The notes beneath the pieces were generated by a model that was given only the letters and a program-made list of their open reading frames with translations, was not told the DNA's origin and did not search any database. Shown here piece after piece: positions 1-11,420 of a DNA stretch of 64,000 bases; position 1 is the first letter of the stretch, and every line of letters begins with the position of its first letter. This DNA comes from Aradus depressus (Eukaryota > Arthropoda > Insecta > Hemiptera > Aradidae), in the NCBI GenBank assembly GCA_963662175.1, contig OY759216.1, positions 51,353,087 to 51,417,086 of the forward strand. Direction: 5' to 3'. A program made the position numbers and the translations under genes.

Positions 1-228
1 CCTAAATGTTGCCTACCCTAAATTTTTATTCACCTAGGGTAGGGGTCTTTAATCAGTACCTGACATCGTACAGGCTCGGGACCATCGCTTAACGTCCCAT
101 CCGAAGGACGGCGTGTTTAAGTTTATTTTACCTCCCAGATAAAATAAACTAAGGGCCTCGGTCGGGTTTCGAACCCACGATCTTGAGCTCAGAAGACAAG
201 CACGCATACCACTGAGCTACCGGCGCCC
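1..228 (-). mobile_element. tRNA-derived SINE, 3' truncated by window edge
   Basis: Copy of the main SINE family of this window, reading on the minus strand. The tRNA-like head lies at about 155-228, with a box A resembling TAGCTCAGTGG and a box B resembling GGGTTCGAAACCC. The body contains the GGACGTTAAGC block. The 3' part runs off the left edge of the window. Named by comparison with full copies at 48492, 55335, 60643 and 61091. Confidence 0.85.
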
Positions 229-329
229 CTTCTAACAGCGAGTAACACCGATATCCATTGTAACATGAGAAATGTCCATTTTTATGTTTAAAAAACAGAA
301 TATTTTTAAGAAAATAATTTAATTATTAA

Positions 330-660
330 AAAAGTCGTCAGTGAATCACCGGCAATGTTCTTCTCCAGCTTGAATTATTTGTTATATACTAAGTTTTCAC
401 TCTCCCTCTAAACTGTTCCTTTCGGCCAAATTGACTGAACATCAATTGGTATCTTACTCGGCGACTACTGAATCCTCATATGAAATTCCGTGTCGGTACA
501 TTCATAACATTGGCAGTTATTAGGGTTTTTGAGTTGAAACCCACTACTCTGATCCCTGTTTTTTTTTTTTTTTGTTTTTTTTTGGCTGATTTAGCTGAAT
601 ATCAGTGGGGTTTTGGATCAACATTTATTCACACTGATAATTTTTTTTTTCTTCAATTTT
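330..660 (-). repeat. Interspersed repeat family A copy
   Basis: Reverse-orientation copy of an unnamed repeat family. It carries the family end (GTGAATCACC followed by CTTCTCCAG) and the internal GGCAGTTATTAGGGTTTTTGA module. Long T runs at 559-590 and 642-650 interrupt it. The short ORF at 480-668 falls inside the repeat and is not a gene. Confidence 0.6.
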
Positions 661-1505
661 TAGATTAGGGGATTTGGAAAATAGGAAATTCTGGTGAAAC
701 CTCAACATTGTATTTCTGTCCGATTACATAACTTCCCCTATATTTGGTAAAGTTGAGAAACTAAAAATCAAGGTCATAATAGTTTATTTTTTAAACTCTC
801 AGCTTTAGTGACATGTCTGACGTTCCATCCGAAATCCATTTTCCACATGTATGCTACTATTATCCTTTCATTTTAATTTTTTTATTTATACCAATGTTTC
901 AGCCAATGTTGAATTCATCATTGCCACAACGAAACTCATCAATGGCAACACTTTTATCAGGTCACTAATGGAGCCAGTCGATGACACTTCGTATTAATTA
1001 ACAATTGTATTTCCTTTGATATTTGTTCTGGTCAGTACATATGTATTTAGGTATATACTCCTCAGTTCAACTCTTTGTATATCTTGTATATTTTTATCAT
1101 ACGTATTCCGTCATATTGTTTATTTATTATAGTAAGTAATATTTTTATTACTTTTTTGTAATTACTATATGGTCAAAAGAATTCTATTATTTATTTTATA
1201 TTAACAGTAAAATTATGTTTGTAAAGACTTAAAATAAACATTCCTCTAATAGATATTATTATTATTATAAACTTAATGTTACCAAAATGAAATGTTTTTG
1301 AAAGTTTTTTAATGGACCAACAGATTTTGTAAATAATATTTTGAATGTATTGCAGTGTTCTTGCAAGCAGCTAATGTATTTTGTATATCAACTGTATTTA
1401 TTATTTTTTGAATGCCTGTGTAACGTTTACATTTTTTCCCGCATTCTAAATAAATATTATTTGCCTTATTGTACATTTTTTTCTCACTTTTAAATTCTCA
1501 TTCCT
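661..1505. other. Intergenic, no gene seen
   Basis: AT-rich sequence with many T and A runs. I see no ORF with coding character and no clear repeat boundary. Confidence 0.5.
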
Positions 1506-1507
1506 TT

Positions 1508-2060
1508 TTTGACGTGACAACGTCTTATAATTTGGTAGGCCGGCACCCCATGTTCGAAAACTGCGTTATTTACTTTCGGTAACACGTATCGCGCATGTGC
1601 CGAGAAGGCGAGCGTTTCACACTGTCTTCGTTCCGCTAGTTGCTCTCCTGTCTCGATTCACAGTTATAGGGACCAGAATTAATTCGAATATATGATCGCA
1701 TTAATTAATAGCTGACAAAATCACACATGTGAATCGAATTGTTAATTGAACTTCACAAAACATGTAACAATTATATTATTGTCCTACATGATGTGAAAAT
1801 AGCATTGATTTCAATAAACGCTTCATAAAATTGTTCACCATTCTAAAACTATTTGATCTATGAATTTGAAAATAATATTTTTATCGAATAAACTCTTTAT
1901 AAAAATTGTAAACCAAATTTTCATTTTTTGAAAACTATTATGCTTATGAATGTTTTCTTTCTATATTGTTTTTAAATTGTTTCAAGGTTCAAAAATTTTA
2001 ATCAAATGATTTGTTATATTTGATTCTAGACACTTTCGCTATCTCGCAACTCAGACGTTG
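1508..2060. mobile_element. Possible TIR DNA element
   Basis: TGACAACGTCT near 1515 and its reverse complement AGACGTTGTCA near 2052 form short inverted termini about 540 bp apart. The interior shows no coding sequence. The family is not recognised and the inverted match is short, so this is a weak call. Confidence 0.3.
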
Positions 2061-2120
2061 TCATGCTCATTTCGCCACGCATCGGAGTTGCACGCACCCG
2101 ATTTTTAATTATATATTCTA

Positions 2121-2188
2121 TAGGTTAGGTTTTATGACTCATGCCCGGGCTTTAACTACGAGGTCATATCGCCTACTACCAGAGCTCT
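2121..2188 (-). mobile_element. SINE 3'-end fragment
   Basis: Only the 3' end of the SINE is present (AGGTTAGGTTTTATGACTC onwards, then the GCCCGGGC block). It begins with the GGTTAGG form of the CCTAA tail. Confidence 0.75.
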
Positions 2189-2499
2189 TTTTTTTAATCA
2201 TTTGTCAGTAGCTCTAAGTATGAGACTCCTAATAATTAAGTAACTTCTTTGTTTTCATTTATTTTACGAAACCTTAAATTTTAAAGGGAATCTGGTAATT
2301 GTTGATTCTTCTGTTAGCTGCCTCTAGTTATAAGTCCTCTAACGGACAGCTATGGGGAATGAATTATTGTTAATTACGAGCAATAATTAAATCAAACTAA
2401 AAAGAAAATAAAGAAAAACAAAGTAAGAATAGTAATTAAAAAATATTCAATATTGGGATGGATTGACCGACGATATTATAGAAAGAGATGAGGCTTGTG

Positions 2500-2590
2500 G
2501 TTGATTAAATCAAACTTGTAGAATTTCTGCCAAGCTTTCGGCACTGAGAGTGCCTTCTTCAGGGTCTGTATTGACATAATACCTTATTAG
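2500..2590 (-). repeat. Solo arm with hammerhead-like core
   Basis: On the minus strand 2529-2566 reads CTGAAGA, then a 6-bp stem (GGCACT/AGTGCC), then GAAAGCTT. The same sequence type forms the inverted arms around 58.3 and 59.5 kb, so this looks like a solo copy of such an arm. Confidence 0.45.
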
Positions 2591-2854
2591 GGAGCTATAC
2601 AATTATGCTAGATTCTCTGTATATCGATAAGTTACTTCGGTTGTTGGCTAGAACAAAGTTCTGATAAGGTAATGACAAAGTCATCATAACAGTGGGACGC
2701 ACCGCACCGGGCCTCCACTATTTCTTTTTTCCTTTGCTTGACATTAGTATAATTTCTTTATTTTGAATACTAGAAGTAATACCCGGCGTTCCCTTTGGCT
2801 TCTTCTCCTAATATCTCTCATTCCAGTCCTATTCTTCAGCAGTACATTCATGAT

Positions 2855-3440
2855 TTGATAACTCCCGACTCTGAACACGATAACTCCCGATATTTGATCA
2901 CGATAACTCCCGATTTTTGTTCACGATAAGTCCCGTGTTATTCAGAGTATAGTCTCAATTGCAGAGATCGGTGGACCCTCAAAAGAGCAAATACGGAAGT
3001 ACAGAGTCCACCAAATAAAGATACTGAAGGTTTAGAAGGAGAGCGGATCCTTATGTATGAGTCGCATAGCCTCAAATTCAGAGATTGAAAGACCCACTAA
3101 AGAGCAGGAACTCAAGATGAGGTGCCAGCAAATAAAGATTTCGAAGGTATAGATGGAGAGCAGAAACTGGGTTTAAACTCTGTAGCCTAGAAAAACATAG
3201 CAATGTCAGTAGAGAGGCTTCAACCAGTTATGATGAGTCAACCATAAGTAAAGATAAAAATTTTTCCTGGTTTTGTCCAAAATAGCCGAAGAAGAAACAT
3301 AAAATATAGGTGTTTCGTGCAGCAGCGATTCTTCATATTTTCTGAAAAGACATTAACACTGCAATGTCGGTAGACCGACTAACCAGGTACGATAGCCCAT
3401 TAGTAAAGCTGGTAGATGGTTCGAAATTTTTAAGTCCTAT
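2855..3440. repeat. Degenerate tandem repeats
   Basis: A unit of about 27 bp containing GATAACTCCCGA recurs four times between about 2858 and 2935. It is followed by three or four diverged units of about 118 bp carrying CCAACAAATAAAG-like and GGAGAGC blocks up to about 3440. No coding sequence is evident. Confidence 0.45.
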
Positions 3441-4200
3441 TAGTTTGGGGGGCAGCTAACGTTTTTATTAAATTAGTTGTTACATACCGTCTTAATATGG
3501 AGACGTAAAGATCACAATTGATTCTGAATCTCTCATTGTTACTTTTATTACCCATAATTTTAAATTAAACGAAAATTGCCATTGATGGAAATGTATATTT
3601 GAGTGCGCTGCAGTTCACCATATATGTATCTAAATGGAGTATTTAGTATTAAGTTTTTCGACATCTAAACTAAACTTAGAAACAATCAATATACGTAGGT
3701 GTGTGCCAATCAACATTTGCCTATAAATATATTATTATTGGGAATAAATTATTTGATGATTACCTTTTTAGAAAAGTGAAGGGAAAAGACACAGTAAATA
3801 AATAATTCATAATTTATTATTTTTTTGAGAGGGGACATTTTTGTGTTGTAGTCTGCTCTTTCAGTAAGATGGAAGGTATATCTATTTAAAATATGATAAC
3901 TCCTGTTACAAAAACTATCAGTTTACTCCTGATCTTCATGGCTGATTACGAAGCGTTAACCCTGTGGGTAACCCTGAGGTTTAACGTACATTTTTCTTTT
4001 GTGCTATTGTGTTGGTAACATTGACCAGCTAGATAACAGTGCAGGGAGTGGAGAGTGGAGGTTGTTGACAAATGTTATCGTGTAATTCTGTGAAATGTGA
4101 ACAGACAATTTATTACCATTTATAATTTGACTGACTAACCTGTACTTTTTTTAAAAAGAAACTTGTTCTGATGATTTTTAATTTTAATCAATCTTTAGAT
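3441..4200. other. Upstream region of the MOB3 gene
   Basis: Non-coding sequence before the MOB3 start codon. The promoter and 5' UTR should lie here. I could not locate a TATA box or initiator with confidence. Confidence 0.4.
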
Positions 4201-7200
4201 ATGGCTCTGAGTGGATTTATGGAATTTTTTCAAAAAGGGAAGGTAAGAAGAAACGTTGTCTTTATTACGATAAATATGTGAATAGTTGACTATTATTACT
4301 GTTACTCTTTTGTGTCTTTTCTTTGTAGATGGGTTATTATTATTTTGCATTTATGGTTTAAATAATTGTTTCTTCCTTCCTCATTAGCTGTCAATGCCGT
4401 TGCAATTGTGACGGAACTGTTTAATTATATCTAAATAGTTTCAATTGACTTTTCCTCTTTAGTAGAAGATAAGACTATAGGACATATTTTCCAGTTTTTT
4501 TTAAAATATATTTTTCTTGCTTGTCCATCAATATAGGAGGGTAGTTTGGACGGACTATTTGATAACCCACCCGGCTTTCTACAAATTGAATCTAAAGATA
4601 TCGGGCGTTTAAATGCAACCTCTTGTCATAAAACAATTTTTTTCAGAAGGGATACAAAAGAAATAGACTGAATTTAAAATTTGAAAAATTATTTTCATAA
4701 GATAATCTATGAGCTATTGCAGTTAAGATTTAAGTATTTTACTCATTAAGAATTTTTCAAAATCAGAAGAAATTATGTCAAACCTACGAGTAATTTTCTG
4801 TCTCATATTTATTCTTCTACTTCGGTTTCACTTTCGATGATTCGACAGAAGATGGAAGGCATTTTCAATTTTTTGTGACATAGGTCCTTTTATTCGTTGT
4901 CAATTTTATTTTAATATAAATAATTCAAGTTTTTAACATGCTTTTAGTTCTGATGCCCTCTGCCTTGATGTATTTAGGGATTTTTTTCTGGACAGCCAGG
5001 CGCTTCAAGCACAATGATTTTGGGCCGATATGGAGTTTTCAAGATACAAAGAGCATAATCGCTCTGGCATGCGTTAAAGTCCTTGATTTTACTATAGTTA
5101 GGTACTTTCACCGAGATTGGAAAGATCTAAAGGATTATTGATCACACCAAGTATCCACTTACAGATCTCATTGAGAGTCAATTTTAAAATATTAATTCTA
5201 TTTTGAAATTTCAGACATTTCGGCCTAATAAACGTTTTTCGCCTGGAACTCTGAGATATTCCCACTTACAGATCTCATTGAGAGTCAATTTTAAAATATT
5301 AATTCTATTTTGAAATTTCAGACATTTCGGCCTAATAAACGTTTTTCGCCTGGAACTCTGAGATATTCCCTTCACAAACAAGCCCAAGCCTCCCTCAACT
5401 CAGGCATAAATCTCAGGTCTGTTGTTCAGTTACCTGAAGGAGAAGAACTTAATGACTGGATTGCTGTTCATGGTAATATTCCTTTTGTTATTCTACTTCT
5501 GAAAGATAAAAAAAAAAATGCCAATTTTGATGATGTTACTCTATTTGAATATATATATATATATATATATTTCAGTTGAACGAATAGTAATAATAAACAG
5601 AAATAAAGGCATACATAATATGTCCGAATACATTTATTGTGTTTTGTGTCGATATAGGGGAAATACTAATGAGTAGAATTAAATAGAAAATCGGTTACCT
5701 CTTAACTAACAAGTATTTATGTCAATATTAACCTAGAATATAAATTTCTTCTTTATGCGATTTCTTCTGTTAAGACATATAATAGCTATAATTGTTCTAT
5801 TACATTGATTTCATAGAATTTTTTGTTTCCGATTTTCTTTTAGTTAACAAGCATTGGTTTCAATATTAACCTAGATCAAATATTCTTCTACTCAGACATA
5901 AGTAACTATGTGTTGCACATTCATGTTATGTCATATTGATTTCGTAGAATTTTTTATAATTTTATATTGTATAATATTTTGGTTTCTTGTTATTTTCTCG
6001 TAATATATCCACAGTTGGTCAATACTGTTAGAATAGGGATTTCCACCCCCTAGGGAGGGTGACCCCTACCTACTCCTCGTGCTCGTTAAGTTAATATAAA
6101 TATGTCTGCCTAGCTCATATCTCCATTATTGTTGAACCTTGTGCTGACGATGGCGTAAGCCGAAACCGGTACACATTTATGTATATGTTCGTGGAATTGG
6201 AGAATATAAGTGTTCAATGAAAAAAGTGCTTCATTTGTCATATTTTTAATTTTAGATACAAAATAGTCTTTTGACTGTGGGTGGAGGGCACTGAGCTGGA
6301 AGTGTTAATATTATACAAATAAAAACGTATTTCTACCCTAAATACGTGTCCATTATTCAAAACTAAATAAAAAATTAACCACTTCTAGATATTTAAACTG
6401 TCTCCTGCTCCTAACTGTATCGCATATGTATTAAATAATAGAGAGAAACAAATATAACAATGAATATTTGCCATAATTCGTAAAGAATATAATTTGATCT
6501 GACAGGTAATATGAAAATTCAAACATTATTCAAAAACAAGATGGCGAGGAGTTCCCCCTCCCTCCTTTGTCCTCTGCTGGATAAGCTAAACTTATTTATT
6601 ATGAGGTGGATCGGTTCTTGTGCTTGCACCTATGGATCCAATGCTCTCTTCCCTTCCCTGCGCTGGGCTTCCTCCTTATCTTGTCATACCTGGTCCTTCG
6701 TAAAGAACTTGGTCTCCCAGTTTCCTTGGTAAATCTAACAATATTTCCCATCGTCTAATCTTCTAAAACATAACTCTACCGAAACTGTCCAATCTCGTTT
6801 TAGAATATCCCAGGCACCCAGGGGATGAGATACCGTCTCGTTTTCTTCTTTCTATCTGTCCCACCTGGGAATGTCCTTGACTCCTATAACCATGTCCTGT
6901 GAAGATATATAAACATATTTAACAATGTAAGATCTGCATTAAAGGCGTGCAACTAGTGTGCACATGTATGCAATGCACTTGGTCAGGGAGGAACACAGAC
7001 TCCAACGTATTGTTTTTGTTCCAGTCTCCAGGGCCCTTGGAGTATTTTATCCCCCTAAACAGTGTCAAGTAATTAACAACTTAGGTTAAACTTGATTGAA
7101 ATTATTTTGAAAAGCAAAATAGGAATTCCAATCCATATTAAGAGTAAAGGGGTTATTATATATATATATATATTTTTTTTTCATACTCGGTCCGATCTCT

Positions 7201-9586
7201 CAATTTTTTGTTATGTTACAATATCTCTGGGTAACGTATCAATAACAACAAAGAGTAACTAGCCAATTACATGTATATGAACTAATGTGATTTGCCACGA
7301 ATTAATTTATTACTTACCATAAATCTTAGATCAATTCATTTATTACACAACAAAAAATAAAATTGACTTTAATGTTTATTGTTCTTTCAATAACGCAAAT
7401 TATTATTTTTTTTCAGTTGTTGATTTTTTCAATCGGATAAATCTAATCTATGGAACAGTGGGTGACTACTGTACGAATGAGTCTTGTCCAACCATGTCTG
7501 GAGGTCCCAGATTTGAGTACCTGTGGGCTGATGGTGTCAAGTACAAGAAGCCCACTCCTCTTCCTGCCCCCCAGTACATCGCGCTCCTTATCGACTGGGC
7601 TGAGTCTCAGATCAATAATGAAACTTTATTTCCCGTTTCCACTGGTAAGTAGATGAAGCGTTCATCCTTGATGTAGGTCAGTTCTCGATACACGACAAAC
7701 ACTGGTGTCTGTCACTGGCTCACCTGGAACATACATTTTCACCTTTGAACTGCATTTAACATTCCTTAAAATACTTTTTTTTTCTTTTTTTTTCTTTTTT
7801 TTTTTGTATAAAATTATTGTTATCTTTCCACAGATGTACCATTTCCAAAAACGTTTGTGCCTCTTTGTCGGAAGATTCTTGCTAGACTTTTTCGTATTTT
7901 TGTGCACGTTTATATTCATCACTTCGACAGAGTTGTTGCTATTGGAGCGGTAAGTAAATATTTATGTGTATATCTTACCCTGGTTTATTATCTCATTAGT
8001 TCATGTTAATTAATCATTAATAAATCTGATAGTATTTAATCCTAACGTATGTCAGCTTAACTAGCGCTTTATACTTTGATTTCTGTTGGTGTGAGTCTGT
8101 GGACAGGATATAATTTTCGTTGGAATCAATACATGGAGTAACCCAGAAGATTCTGGAATCGTCAGAAAAAAATGTTTGTTATAAAACACAGCAATTCTTC
8201 TTCAAAAGTACTCTCCTAGATATGTGATAAACTTGTCCCACTCGGTCTCCCATTCTTGGAAATGTTTTGTCAAATCATTATTCTTCAACATGCCTAGAGC
8301 CTCCTGTGTTTTTTTCCTGGATTTCTGCCACGTTGGTGACTCGTTATCTCTTCAGTCTTAATTTCAATTTTGGGAGCAAGAAGAAATCGCAGGGTGAGAG
8401 ATGACTATAGAAAAAGTTTCCAGAAATGGGAGAAGCTGCTGGGATCTTCCTAAGTAAAACATTAATTTTCAGCCGACTTGGCGGAAGTAGAAGTGGGCTT
8501 GTCTCCAGACGCCAACAACTCGATGGCATGAATACATACATATATAATTCTAGGTTGGAAAGAACACAGTCGGTGTTTCTCCAACAACTCTTCTGCATTA
8601 CAGTTTTTTTTTATATATAACTGTTTAGTTTCTAAAAAGAGCGGCTATTATTGATTTTCTGCCTATGCAGATATGAAAGTAGGGCCTAGCGATAGAGGAG
8701 AGGATTATAATTTAATTGCAACTCAACTGTAACGAAATACTTTCTAGACATTCCAGGGATATCCCGTTTTTCTTACCGCTAGATTAATATTTTCTCTTAT
8801 TATATCTACTTTATCTCTTATTATCTTTCCCATTTTAAAATGTTTTCTTTATTTTTACTTCCCCAGTTCCACCCAATTATAAAGAATGTTGTGCTTTCAA
8901 CGAAATTTTATGTATCCCGACACTGCGGCAAAAAAATGAATGGCTGCGGACATGACAACATTTGCTAGAAAGAATATATCAACACATATTGATTTTTATC
9001 CGAATCGGCCAAAAAAAATCGGGGAATTTAGTGAGCTTAACTCAATGATCCTAATTATCAAATATAGAAAAATTATTTTATTTGTATATTCAATAGTCCA
9101 TAAGTGAAACCAATTGGGATTCAACCAAGTAGACAAATAAAAAAGGAAAAAAAAAGAGGTTTAGGGGATAGGAAACTTAGTTTATCCCAAATCATCACTG
9201 CTGGGAAGTATATTCTGGGAGACTCACCGACAACTTATTTGTTTTGTTTTAATCTACAAATTATTTTACTGTTTATTACGCACAATAGAAATCGTATATA
9301 ATCGGTAAATACGTACATAATAAGATCGACTAAAGTGAGAAGAAGACAAGTTATTATCTCTCATTGTACAGCTCCACTTAAGAAAATTGTATACGTTCCC
9401 AGAATTGATATTATTATTATTTATTTATTTATTTATTTTCAGGAACCTCATGTAAACACATGCTACAAACATTTTTACTATTTTGTACGTGAATTGGATT
9501 TGGTCAACGCCAAAGAACTGGAGCCATTAAAAGAAATGACTTCAAGGATATGCCGTGATCCATCGCCTCCTCCTAAGGAGAAATAA
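4201..9586 (+). CDS. Mob3: MOB kinase activator 3 (MOB3 class), 5 exons
   Basis: Exons by reading frame and GT-AG sites: 4201-4242, 5322-5472, 7417-7644, 7834-7949, 9443-9586, giving 226 residues, close to the roughly 216 of MOB3 proteins. Exon 1 encodes a 14-residue start ([14 protein letters not shown]) followed by [12 protein letters not shown], the MOB3-type N-terminus rather than the MOB1 one. The core has [12 protein letters not shown], the zinc-ligand pair C-x4-C (DYCTNESC) and the histidine pair in HVYIHH, and ends with [11 protein letters not shown] and the [12 protein letters not shown] tail typical of MOB3. MOB proteins are small cytoplasmic adaptors that bind NDR/LATS or MST-family kinases in Hippo-type signalling; MOB3 binds MST1 in mammals. 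Intron phases are 0, 1, 1, 0. The start of exon 2 is duplicated just upstream (see 5155-5370). AATAAA signals occur near 9611 and 10674. Confidence 0.95.
5155..5370 (+). repeat. 107-bp tandem duplication over MOB3 exon 2 acceptor
   Basis: Two exact copies with a 107-bp period: 5155-5261 and 5262-5368, the identity running about 2 bases further. Each copy carries the intron 1 end, a TTTCAG acceptor and the first 48 or so bases of exon 2 (ACATTTCGGCC). Only the downstream copy continues into the rest of exon 2. If the upstream acceptor (exon start 5215) were used, the frame would read through the duplicated intron piece and meet a stop within about 35 codons, giving a truncated product. Confidence 0.9.
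5555..5572. repeat. (AT)n microsatellite
   Basis: Pure AT dinucleotide run in MOB3 intron 2; a similar run lies at 7158-7173 in the same intron. Confidence 0.9.
8190..8600 (-). pseudogene. mariner-type transposase relic (C-terminal)
   Basis: Minus-strand reading gives [17 protein letters not shown], matching the PCDFFLFPKLK block around the third catalytic aspartate of mariner-family (SETMAR-like) transposases. A shifted frame then gives [18 protein letters not shown], the usual C-terminus. Stops and frame changes show it is dead. It lies in MOB3 intron 4. Confidence 0.7.
9190..9250 (+). repeat. Repeat family A fragment
   Basis: Contains GGGAAGTATATTCTGGGAGA and CTCACCGAC, a short copy of the family A end. 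It lies in MOB3 intron 4. Confidence 0.4.
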
Positions 9587-10800
9587 TTATATTTTGAAAG
9601 CTAAGAAGAAAATAAATTTTAAAAAAATATTAAAAATTTTAAACGCAACACAATACTATATAAATATCCAACAAAGAGGCCTGTATAGAAATAAGAACTA
9701 GTCGTTTTTTGTGTTTATTCTAATTCTAAAGGCTTTGAAAATGAAAGCCTCGTCCCACATAAAAGGAAATGTTTTGATTTTTTCGGTTTTGTTTTTTTAG
9801 TACAGTTTTGTTAGTTTGTGATAGTTGTAGATTATTTACCACAGTTTAAACAAAATAAATTAAAAAAATCATATACCTACCTATAAATGTAATGAGGTAC
9901 TATTTTATTAAATTTATACTACAAAAAAATATTTGTAAAATAATAACAAATGTTAGAGGTATATCTATTTAAGAAATTATTAGTATGAAATTAATGCCAA
10001 AGTTTTTAAAATATTTATATTATTATATTGTATTTAAATTTTAATCTTCCTCAATATTATCATGGTTGGTGCAAATTAGATTTATGATTTTTATTTGTTT
10101 GAGCTTGTCTTGATTAAAATATGTATTTGTTTCTCGCTTTTTATTCTGGTCCAGATTTATAAATTTTTAACTAATTATCTTCTTAAATTATTCATGGATA
10201 ATGTAAATTTTCTGTTTTTTTTTTTGTATTGTTCGTACACCATTGTTATGTTTTACTGTTTATTCATTTGATATTGGTTTCGATTTATTTTTATATTGAG
10301 TTATAATGAATGTTCATTGCCTAAAAATTAACGACTGAAGGAGTTGACTTTTCTTCATCTATTCGGTCGATATATCTGGTTCGCTATACCTGAAATGAAA
10401 TTACACTTTTTATTTTTTTTTAATTTGAACAAATTATTTTTATTTTAATGCATTTATATATATTTTTTTTCTTGCAATTATGAATTAAGTAAACGGAAGG
10501 TTGTATTGAACATTAATTGTATTATTTGATCTAAATTAACGTTGTGATTTATTGAATGTCTCCTTTTGAAAAATGTGATTAGGTACTTAAAGGGCTGAAT
10601 TATTTAAATTATTTGACGTACTTAACTAATTGTATTGTACTGTACCTCCTATTGTTATATTTATTTATCCTCAAATAAAAACTGTTTAAATTTATGTGTT
10701 TCCTTTATTATTAATTTTAAAGAGAAATTAATGTGAAAATGGCATATGTGGAATCAAATGATATGTTCTTTTTAATTAGGTATACGAAGTAAAGGAGTAG
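9587..10800 (+). other. MOB3 3' UTR and intergenic DNA
   Basis: Very AT-rich sequence after the MOB3 stop. AATAAA occurs near 9611 and again near 10674 (CAAATAAAAACTG, followed by a T-rich stretch), so the 3' UTR could be very short or about 1.1 kb. No other gene is seen. Confidence 0.5.
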
Positions 10801-10809
10801 ACAGAAATT

Positions 10810-11130
10810 CCATGTTGAACATTCTGGAATTTCATGTTTTCCGTCTCCCCGATTTCAAATATGAAAACATAGTAATAATAATAATAATAGACAGACGTAT
10901 TTTACGTATCCAGAACCCCATAAGGACGACACCTTTGATTTTCAGGCAAATCGACCAAAGTGGAGGGGAAACCCTAATAACTGCGTAAGTAATGAATGTA
11001 CCGACACTAAATCTTAATGTGAATCCAAAATACCATAAGGCGACATCTATCATTCAGCCTAATCAGTATAACGGGGGGAGGTTGTACTAAAAAAATCTAA
11101 TAACGGCCCGTGAATTGTATCGACACCAAA
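10810..11130 (+). repeat. Repeat family A copy
   Basis: Shows the family modules in order: AATTTCATG, then CCCCATAAGGACGACACC, TTTTCAGGCAAATCGACCAAA, and CCCTAATAACTG. The minus-strand ORF at 10832-11053 is an accident of this repeat. Confidence 0.6.
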
Positions 11131-11420
11131 TCTTATAAACCCAATAATAAATTATAATTAAATAAATTCTAAAGCTTGCTCATTCCATTTATTCAGTTAT
11201 TTTGAACAATTGAATATGCTTGAGTTTTTAGTAATCGTGATATTGAAATTAGCAGCAACTAAAGGATCAAAAATTAAATCGATTCTATTTTCAAAATTGA
11301 ATCACTGGTGCCGGTATCGATTACATGAATTTTAAACATTTGTTTTGGTTTGAAACGTTAACAACGTTGTGGGGGAAATTACCACTTTATCTTACAAAGC
11401 ACATAATTTTATTGGCTGAA

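Noticed and set aside
7705..7953. 82-codon ORF overlapping MOB3 exon 4
   Set aside because: Different frame from the exon and runs through the polypyrimidine tract; a shadow.
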